Below are positions 9,001 through 14,047 of a DNA stretch of 64,000 nucleotides, in pieces. This stretch comes from Bacteroidales bacterium UBA3844. GTDB taxonomy: Bacteria > Bacteroidota > Bacteroidia > Bacteroidales > Paludibacteraceae. How positions within the stretch are numbered: the first letter of the stretch is position 1; each line of letters opens with the position of its first letter. Both the position numbers and the translations under genes were made by a program. The notes beneath the pieces were generated by a model. The model made no database searches and was not told the DNA's origin. It saw nothing but the letters and a program-made list of their open reading frames with translations. The stretch covers positions 1 to 64,000 of the forward strand of contig DGHQ01000033.1 of the NCBI GenBank assembly GCA_002392915.1, read 5' to 3'.

Positions 9001-9033
9001 TAGAATTTGAAAAAAACTGTAATAGTGTTTCAT
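6019..9033 (-). CDS. T9SS-exported CotH-kinase-like protein with lamin-tail domains
   Basis: Start MKHYYSFFQ (ATG 9033) gives a proper signal peptide; an ATG 21 bp upstream would place charged residues before it. In order: a lamin-tail-like domain (about 30-150, ITEIMPSN and DLNGWFIKN); a chitobiase/Fn3-like domain (GAKIYYTLDGSIPT); a CotH-like kinase domain (about 280-660) with TLRNGGNGFGYLFPRWRDG, MGLRERMDETYLYQNYG and WRWMVYDTDFGLS, whose DTD matches the metal-binding DxD of the fold; a second lamin-tail domain (LFINEVCASNGATLDEFGS); and a C-terminal type A T9SS sorting domain (VYPNPTSTAWTIN to KIVKQ). It is likely an outer-surface or secreted protein. CotH proteins in other bacteria are protein kinases; activity here is inferred. 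Confidence 0.88.
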   Translation of the reverse strand: MKHYYSFFQILKPLLTSALVATSVASNATVTITEIMPSNIATTVSDKFDYNGYVEFYNDGEPIDLNGWFIKNRKEGKENWYFKLAKTHILPTGYSVMFFGKEETSSETAKAVHPLYVGSVQKKLTSDAGELIFATGKGDTISISYPAQYPHVSYSKEGYMEPTPGAKNGAAFKISERVAKPEFGGTPSGLIGAGNTATVELSCKTEGAKIYYTLDGSIPTLGKGIEYTAPIEVSNNTIIRAKAFKDGVLWSDVATASYLYLGEYYETCGETTLPIVSIVADSIDLYSDSLGSCVVGTNGARTICSSDKIKIANYHQEWYRPANFEYFVDGKSVNSQEVEVALQGGCSRAHGVKSFKIKTNKRTGDNKFQYNKFFADRDYTKYKALTLRNGGNGFGYLFPRWRDGYMQNLAKGMNIDLQAYMPVAYFLNGKFHGMMGLRERMDETYLYQNYGIEEDEIDFLKVVNGTGYVAQYGSNEDFYAMQKYAYEHHQDPDFFDKMCEMMDMDEYIDYQILEQFVGNTDWVINNIKVWRKKNGGKWRWMVYDTDFGLSQHTSVSKNMITFAKTQGDSTYTMLFEGLIQNEDFKYKFVDRYLYAMDKFFNKERALALADSLYNLTQIDMCATMACEDFGYVGNQKKYDSEIASMRNFVEQRPTRVQKQLSSFLKLPNELAVVSVRVEFDGDEEPDYVYWVNKNEFKNEVFSQPLFIGERVKVDLRLPLGYKVANWTVNGTLTENPSTTMTIDSASAEGTDIQVLLTKDEEFRIPRLFINEVCASNGATLDEFGSTPDWIEIYNSEAYDVDLAGMVVKNVTAGAKSTIPYGSSTSVIPAKGHAVLWADKGKNNGSLHLNFKLNDAIEQKLQLILPLTSGDTLIDEMTYKIHERNFSYGRVTDGDTAMTIFAKCDEAAYGQQKNSPHAANGSIICSSETIDDVQQVDAIAETIVYPNPTSTAWTINAEGDYVVTTMLGQVVEMGEAEVGTQIGDNYPSGVYVLKINGTATKIVKQ

Positions 9034-9062
9034 ATCTTTATCTTTTGTTATCAACGTTGTGG

Positions 9063-9070
9063 CAAAAGTA
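9063..9070 (-). promoter_or_regulatory. -7 box for the CotH-like gene
   Basis: The minus strand reads TACTTTTG, a perfect TAnnTTTG box, about 30 bp upstream of the ATG at 9033. No clean TTTG -33 box is at the usual distance. Confidence 0.5.
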
Positions 9071-9265
9071 AGAAAAAAATCAGAAACAATGCGATTTGGT
9101 CGATAAAAAAGTTTGTTTTGTCTATAAAACTAGACTTTTATTCAAAAAGGAAGGTTTTTTGAATATATATTTAGAATCTGTTCAAATCTAAATAAAATTT
9201 GGTTATAGAAAAGAGGATAGTTATCTTTAACAATCCTGGATTTTGATATTCCATCTGTCTGTCTT

Positions 9266-9514
9266 TTAGTTCGTTTTCTCTTTTTTCGCAGTGATGATAG
9301 TGTAGGAATATGAGTTGATGGTGATGGTCTCCCCATTGGATTCAGCATACCAATTTTTCCCTTGTTTGGTGATGACGCAGTTGTCTCGTTTGATCACGTC
9401 GACGCAATATTTCACGACATCAGTGTCGTTGTCAAGTGCTAGGTTGCGACGTATACGGTCTTTCCCCATTTCGGTGGTGTGGATTAGGGATATGTTTTCC
9501 AATAAATCATTCAT
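9266..9514 (-). CDS. DUF3781 family protein
   Basis: The 82-residue product (MNDLLENISLIHTTEMGKDR) contains GKDRIRRNLALDNDTDVV and ends TINSYSYTIITAKKEK, the conserved pattern of the small DUF3781 family. The function is unknown. The family often occurs as solitary small proteins and has no signal peptide. It lies downstream of the acyl-CoA synthetase gene, separated by a 58-bp gap that contains a short GC-rich palindrome. A longer overlapping frame at 9142-9348 has no recognisable content and was not annotated. Confidence 0.75.
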   Translation of the reverse strand: MNDLLENISLIHTTEMGKDRIRRNLALDNDTDVVKYCVDVIKRDNCVITKQGKNWYAESNGETITINSYSYTIITAKKEKTN

Positions 9515-9540
9515 TATGGTGAGAAAATATTTGATAAATG

Positions 9541-9567
9541 AAGGGGCGAGTCGTGTGCCCGCCCCTA
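9541..9567. repeat. GC-rich short palindrome (GGGGCGAG type)
   Basis: AGGGGCGAGTCGTGTGCCCG followed by CCCCT forms a short hairpin between two genes. A related word, GTAGGGGCGATCC, lies at 26894-26906, so this may be a dispersed repeat. It could also act as a terminator for the acyl-CoA synthetase gene, but there is no T-run. Confidence 0.4.
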
Positions 9568-9571
9568 CAAA

Positions 9572-11491
9572 TTATAATTTTGATATTGAATCCAAATTCC
9601 TGTCGCTGCAGATGTTTTTTCCTTCTGTGGTCATCAAGAAATCTATCAGATCAGCATATTTCTCGCAAACTTTTGGTCGTACCATCTTCATTGTTGAGTT
9701 GAGCATGTGGTTGGCTTCTGTGAACCCTTCGCTCAACACTCCCATAGTGGCTGGCAACCAGCGTTCTGGATGTAATCCTGCGTATTTGCCACCCTTACGC
9801 ATCTGGCAAATCTCGTTCCAAAGCATCTCTGTCGCGATCTTTTGATTTTCTGGTTTGGTGAGGTCTCCATGACCGTGCTCTTCCAAGCGGGCTTTCAGTG
9901 CTGGTGTGTTTGGCACAATAAGGGCTATGGTGTATGGCGACTGGTTGTTGTAGAGCATGCATTGCTCGATAATTGGAGATAATTCCACGATGCTTTCTTC
10001 AATTCCCTCAGGAGAGTATTTCTCTCCGTCGCTAGAGATAAGCAGACTCTTGAAGCGTCCAAGCACTTGTAGGAATCCGTCTGGGTCAATGTAGCCCATG
10101 TCTCCCGTGTGTAGCCATCCGTCGACGATGGTCTCTTGAGTGGCTGTCTCGTTTTTCCAATATCCTTTCATCACATTGCCTCCCTTGATCACGATCTCAC
10201 CTTTCTCTCCGTTTGGCAGAATCTTTCCGTCGGCATCACAGATGGTGATATCCATAAACTTGACGGGAGTGCCGGAACTTCCGAACTTGGCTCGTCCGCT
10301 AACGTTGGAACTGATCACTGGTGATGCCTCGCTCAATCCGTAGCCCTGGTAAATAGGGATGCCGACAGACATGAAGAATCGTTGAAGCTCTACATCAAGC
10401 AGCGCACCTCCTCCGATGAAGTATTGCAGACGTCCGCCGAAATTCTCACGTATCTTGCTCATCAAGATCTTGTCGCCAAGCCATACGAGTGGTTTACGCA
10501 AGAAACTCAAGCCTGAGCCTCTGTGGAAATAGTCTTTATTATATGCGTAGGCATTTTTGCGGAAGAATTCGAACATCTTCCATGCGAAATCGCCTTTGGC
10601 TTTTACTCCCGACTCGATGTTTTTCCTGAATGCTTTCGACAATGCCGGCACACTCATCATCAGTGTCGGACGTACCTCTTTGATCGCCTGAGGTATAAGT
10701 TTCAATGTCTCCATAGGGGTCTTGCCGATAATCTGCGACGCGATTGTCGCTCCATAGTAGATGAAGCAGTACAGACATGTGGTGTGGGCAAAACTGTGGT
10801 CCCAAGGTAGAATGGTCAGAGTGATGTCGCTTGTAGATATCTTCACGAGAGAAGCCGACTGAAGAGTGTTCGACACGTAGTTGTGGTGTGTCAGCATGAT
10901 GCCCTTTGGATCGGACGTCGTGCCGCTGGTGTAGCTGATGTTCACCATGTCGTCCTTGTCGATGGATGCGATAAGAGCGTCCAAATGGGCCGCATTGTCG
11001 GAGCCTTTAAGCCATTCCGCACCCTCTTTGATAATCTTGTCGTAGGTGGCAACTCCGTCACTTAATGCATCACAGTTGTCGAGATGGATCAAAGTGATGC
11101 CTTCCGGGCCGAACCCCACGTCGGCAAGACGCTTGGCTTGAGGGGCAGAAAGAATCAGATAGCGAGCTCCAGAGTGCGCGAGGCGGAATGACACTTCTCC
11201 CTCCACATTCAGTTTGATGGACAGTGGCACGTTCACAGCTTTTGCCATAAGCATACCGAGTTCTGTGATCAGCCATTCGCGTCGTCCCTCACTCATAAGA
11301 GCGATGCGGTCGCCCGGTTTGACTCCCATCTTGATGAGTCCGGCTGCGAAGTGGCGAGCCTGTTGTTTCACTTGAGTGAATGTCAGACTCTCCCATTTGC
11401 CGTTTCTTTTGTCAAGAGTAAGTGTGTTATTGGGAAACAACTTGACGCCTCTGTCAAGAAGATCTATGATGTTTTCTAGTTTTTCAGCCAT
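9572..11491 (-). CDS. Long-chain fatty acid-CoA ligase (AMP-forming)
   Basis: Start MAEKLENIIDLLDRG (ATG 11491) was chosen because the upstream extension does not look like the family. The 639-residue protein has the adenylate-forming signature SYTSGTTSDPKGIMLTHHNY (near 190), the YGLSEASPV motif, and GWLHTGDMGYIDPDGFLQVLGR with the hinge Asp/Arg. The C-terminal domain (DGEKYSPEGIEE) carries a catalytic lysine region. It activates a fatty acid to acyl-AMP and then acyl-CoA at the inner membrane. Substrate chain length cannot be told from sequence. It is not in an obvious fatty-acid operon. Confidence 0.92.
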   Translation of the reverse strand: MAEKLENIIDLLDRGVKLFPNNTLTLDKRNGKWESLTFTQVKQQARHFAAGLIKMGVKPGDRIALMSEGRREWLITELGMLMAKAVNVPLSIKLNVEGEVSFRLAHSGARYLILSAPQAKRLADVGFGPEGITLIHLDNCDALSDGVATYDKIIKEGAEWLKGSDNAAHLDALIASIDKDDMVNISYTSGTTSDPKGIMLTHHNYVSNTLQSASLVKISTSDITLTILPWDHSFAHTTCLYCFIYYGATIASQIIGKTPMETLKLIPQAIKEVRPTLMMSVPALSKAFRKNIESGVKAKGDFAWKMFEFFRKNAYAYNKDYFHRGSGLSFLRKPLVWLGDKILMSKIRENFGGRLQYFIGGGALLDVELQRFFMSVGIPIYQGYGLSEASPVISSNVSGRAKFGSSGTPVKFMDITICDADGKILPNGEKGEIVIKGGNVMKGYWKNETATQETIVDGWLHTGDMGYIDPDGFLQVLGRFKSLLISSDGEKYSPEGIEESIVELSPIIEQCMLYNNQSPYTIALIVPNTPALKARLEEHGHGDLTKPENQKIATEMLWNEICQMRKGGKYAGLHPERWLPATMGVLSEGFTEANHMLNSTMKMVRPKVCEKYADLIDFLMTTEGKNICSDRNLDSISKL

Positions 11492-11535
11492 AAGTATCTG
11501 ATGTGAATAATGAAAATCCTTACGCATCAAATATA

Positions 11536-11576
11536 AGAATTAATTCATAATTAACAATGCATAATGCATAATTGTT
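11536..11576. repeat. AT-rich junction repeat (ATTCATAATTAACAATGCAT type)
   Basis: The gap upstream of the acyl-CoA synthetase holds AATTCATAATTAACAATGCA followed by TAATGCATAATT, one of the dispersed ATTCATAA/GCATAATT junction repeats. Confidence 0.55.
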
Positions 11577-11650
11577 GCCGTCGCATTAATGCAATTTTAC
11601 AAATAATAAGGCAGGCTTTTATGATTTATGTCCGACTTTTTCTTTGGTTT

Positions 11651-12008
11651 TCATGCTTTCATTCGTCTAAAGTCGATTTCCCATAAGAAATTATCTTTTT
11701 GGGAATCATCGGTGATGTCCTCTATGTATTTGATGGCTGTATCGCAACTTCTTTTCAAATGTGAATATGGATTTTCATTCTCTATCTCGTCGCAAGTCCA
11801 CCATGCACAGCCTATTTTGAAGTCTTTTTCCATCAAGAATCCACAAAGTCAATCCGGTGACAGGAAAAAAATCTTCTCTTAGATAATTAATTATTTTGAT
11901 AGCCTCTTCTTTGGGAAACACGAATGTATCAACATCAGAGCAAAAATATTCTTTTAATGAGTAATATCTGTTGATATTTGTCTCTTTGATTGCTTTTTCT
12001 ATTTCCAT
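11651..12008 (-). pseudogene. Small hypothetical gene broken by a frameshift
   Basis: Two overlapping minus-strand frames join into one protein. The first (12008 to about 11830) reads MEIEKAIKETNINRYYSLKE to TGLTLWILD; the second carries on with EKDFKIGCAWWTCDEIENEN to FRRMKA (stop at 11651). The junction is GATGGAAAAAGAC near 11827-11836: removing a single base restores one frame of about 118 residues. The protein is acidic, has no signal peptide and belongs to no family I recognise; the CAWWTCDEIEN segment suggests a small immunity- or SMI1-like protein, but that is a guess. A sequencing error would look the same. Confidence 0.6.
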
Positions 12009-12115
12009 ACTCGAAATAAATTAAATCGGCATCTCATTATTTTTGAAGGGGCATTCTAAATCCCGACGCATTAAATTGGGATGCCTCCGTCAAAACAGAT
12101 TTTTTGTTGAATAAC

Positions 12116-12150
12116 AAAAAGGCTTTCAAAACCGAAGTTTCAAAAGCCTT
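12116..12150 (-). terminator. Terminator of the tRNA-Arg pair
   Basis: On the minus strand AAGGCTTTTGAAAC, loop TTCG and GTTTTGAAAGCCTT form a 14-bp stem with two G-T pairs, followed directly by TTTTTG. It abuts the CCA end of the first tRNA. Confidence 0.9.
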
Positions 12151-12226
12151 GGTGACCCGTATAGGATTCAAACCTATAACCTTTTGATCCGTAGTCAAAT
12201 ACTCTATTCAGTTGAGCTAACGGGCC
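12150..12226 (-). tRNA. tRNA-Arg(ACG), CCA encoded
   Basis: Minus-strand cloverleaf: acceptor GGCCCGT pairs with ACGGGTC, anticodon stem TTTGA/TCAAA with loop CTACGGA (anticodon ACG, read as ICG), and T arm AGGTTTGAATCCT. It ends with discriminator A and an encoded CCA. It lies 13 bp from a second, nearly identical tRNA-Arg(ACG). It decodes CGU, CGC and CGA after A34 is deaminated to inosine. Confidence 0.95.
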
Positions 12227-12239
12227 ATTCCTTTTTTTG

Positions 12240-12313
12240 TGACCCATACAGGATTCAAACCTGTAACCTTTTGATCCGTAGTCAAATACTCTATTCAGTT
12301 GAGCTAATGGGCC
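12240..12313 (-). tRNA. tRNA-Arg(ACG), second copy, CCA not encoded
   Basis: It has the same anticodon arm (TTTGA CTACGGA TCAAA) and D arm as the neighbour. The acceptor is GGCCCAT with ATGGGTC, and the T arm is CAGGTTTGAATCCTG, so the differences are mostly compensating pairs. The 3' end reads A followed by CAA, so CCA would have to be added by the nucleotidyltransferase. It is the first of the two tRNAs in the transcript. Confidence 0.93.
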
Positions 12314-12344
12314 AATCACAACCACTTTTTTGTGAATTGCGGTG

Positions 12345-12374
12345 CAAAGGTATGGAAAAAATTAGTAAAACAAA
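12345..12374 (-). promoter_or_regulatory. Promoter of the tRNA-Arg pair
   Basis: The minus strand reads TTTG (12371-12374), 18 bp, then TACCTTTG (12345-12352), a good match to the TTTG / TAnnTTTG promoter. The -7 box lies about 31 bp before the first tRNA. Confidence 0.65.
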
Positions 12375-12448
12375 ACAAAAAACGAGATTTTTTATGTTGG
12401 GCAACAAAATTTTATCTGATTTCGTCATTATTTTTCTATTTTTGTCGC

Positions 12449-12889
12449 ATGATTGAAAAAATGAAACATATATTATTTTTTATAATGCTTTTTTGTGCGA
12501 CGCTGGATATCGCCGCACAGTCTAATATCTCGGAGTATTCTCTTCAGGTGGTCTACAAGAAGGGTGATGCGTCGGTCATTCGTGCCACGAAGGAGAATGA
12601 GGAGAAATATGTGATCAAAATACAGCAGAGTAAGGTGAAAGCTATGTATATAGCTCTTGGCTCCAGGGGCGACGCTGTGGTCACTCTGCAAAGTTTCATC
12701 GACAGACCGAAAGAGTATCGTCTGTTGTATAAACTAGACAATCCGTCTAATAATCTTGCAGGCTATTTTCTCAAACAGTCAAATGCATCCACTCTCGTCA
12801 GATTCTATCAGGGGTTGGATCTCAACAACTATGGAGTAGTGTCGTTGAGAAATTTGAAGAAGATTGTCAGGTGGCTTAAAGGAGAATAG
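12449..12889 (+). CDS. Small secreted hypothetical protein
   Basis: Start MIEKMKHILFFIM (ATG 12449) or the internal MKHILFF (12461) gives a signal peptide ending near DIAAQ. Earlier codons of the frame overlap the tRNA promoter and were excluded. The mature part is about 125 residues, basic and beta-rich (YSLQVVYKKGDASVIRATKE, VVTLQSFIDRPKEYRLLY), with the closing NLKKIVRWLKGE. I recognise no family. A TATTTTTG -7-like box at 12437-12444 sits just upstream, so the leader would be very short. It is probably periplasmic. Confidence 0.65.
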   Translation: MIEKMKHILFFIMLFCATLDIAAQSNISEYSLQVVYKKGDASVIRATKENEEKYVIKIQQSKVKAMYIALGSRGDAVVTLQSFIDRPKEYRLLYKLDNPSNNLAGYFLKQSNASTLVRFYQGLDLNNYGVVSLRNLKKIVRWLKGE

Positions 12890-12925
12890 TTTTTTGTTGG
12901 AATGCTAGGGTTGGGGCAGTCTTCT

Positions 12926-13915
12926 TCATCTCCTTTGGGCGGTACCTCTCAGATAGTCCAAAATTTTGAATGTCGTGCTGTAGTATTTGTGGACGTGGAT
13001 GAATGGCACAAGTTCTGCCCCAAATTCACGGTGAGAAGAACCGATTCCTTGGTTCATGCTGCCTTCGAAGTCAAAACCTTTAGTTTTGCCTTTCAAATAT
13101 TCCAGCGTGTCCCATATCATTAGCGACGGTGCTCCTTCGCCCTTTCTTTTTTGGTCGACACCTAGCCAGATATAGTATGCCCATTCTGAGTCCCACACTA
13201 AGAAAAAGGCAGAAAGCAGGGTTCCTTCTGTGTCACGAGTGCATACAAGTGTGCCTTGTCCGTTTTTTTTCGCTTCTTCGATGAATCGTCTGCAGTTCCA
13301 TTTGTCGAGCAGATCATCTTTTCCTCGTTCTTTGTAAGTGCGACGGTGAAAATCTAAGAATTCATCAATAGGCATGTCGAATGTCGTGACAAAACCTCTT
13401 TTCTGGGCTTTGCGGATATACTGTTGCTTGGATATACAGATTCTTGAGAATAGTTCTTCTGAGTCTCCGATGTTTGGTATACGGTAGGTGTAGCGTGTAT
13501 ATTGTTTGAATCCTGCCCAATGGAATGGCAGGTGGTTGGTGATGCGAGGAGAAAAATTTTGCCAAAACATGTCGGCATGCAGTTCTTCAAGTTGTGAGAT
13601 GATTTTTTGGAATATCTTCTCCTCAAACACCAGTTTTTTATATGTAGCCAATCTTCCTTCAAAGACAGTGTCAGGATAGAAGATGAATGGTCCTGTGTGT
13701 TGGCAAAACTCGTGTTGGGAGATCAGAGTGAATCCAAATTTTTTGAATATGGCATAAGGCATTGTGGCGATGACATTGTTGGCTTTGTCACGTATGATCA
13801 ATACGTCCCAGTTGTCACCGTTGCTGGCATTCATCCACCAGTATTGTGAGAACACTGGTATTTCCGGATGTCGTTTACATATCTCTTTGTATTCTTCCTT
13901 ATTGCTCATAGTCAT
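12926..13915 (-). CDS. FemAB/BioF2-like GNAT acyltransferase
   Basis: The frame is open to 13972, but a TATATTTG box at 13970-13977 would lie over that start, so MTMSNKEEYKEICKRH (ATG 13915) or the Met at 13909 is preferred. The protein of about 329 residues has two GNAT-like halves. QQYIRKAQKRGFVTTFD with RRTYKERGKDD, and AYYIWLGVDQKRKGEGAPSLMIWD with GFDFEGSMNQGIGSSHREFGA, match the FemAB/Acetyltransf_6 fold. Such enzymes transfer aminoacyl or acyl groups, for example to peptidoglycan precursors or polysaccharide. The substrate is unknown. It is transcribed alone. Confidence 0.75.
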   Translation of the reverse strand: MTMSNKEEYKEICKRHPEIPVFSQYWWMNASNGDNWDVLIIRDKANNVIATMPYAIFKKFGFTLISQHEFCQHTGPFIFYPDTVFEGRLATYKKLVFEEKIFQKIISQLEELHADMFWQNFSPRITNHLPFHWAGFKQYTRYTYRIPNIGDSEELFSRICISKQQYIRKAQKRGFVTTFDMPIDEFLDFHRRTYKERGKDDLLDKWNCRRFIEEAKKNGQGTLVCTRDTEGTLLSAFFLVWDSEWAYYIWLGVDQKRKGEGAPSLMIWDTLEYLKGKTKGFDFEGSMNQGIGSSHREFGAELVPFIHVHKYYSTTFKILDYLRGTAQRR

Positions 13916-13969
13916 ATATTTTAGTGAGACGAAGGCTTTTCCCCCATCAATCATCAACCATTGATAGTA

Positions 13970-13977
13970 CAAATATA
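13970..13977 (-). promoter_or_regulatory. -7 box for the FemAB-like gene
   Basis: The minus strand reads TATATTTG about 55 bp before the chosen ATG (13915). It matches TAnnTTTG and argues against the longer frame. No clear -33 box is seen. Confidence 0.45.
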
Positions 13978-14047
13978 AAGAAAAAGAAAGGAACGCAAAA
14001 GATATTGCGCTCCCTCCTTTTGTGTTTAATTCAAAAAACGTTATGTT

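Noticed and set aside
9142..9348. A minus-strand frame overlapping the DUF3781 gene
   Set aside because: It overlaps a recognisable family in another frame and is mostly low-complexity.
12140..12325. A frame across the two tRNA genes with repeated residues (PLAQLNRVFDYGSKGYRFES twice)
   Set aside because: It is a reading of the two tRNA-Arg genes; the repeated residues come from the duplicated tRNA sequence, not a protein.
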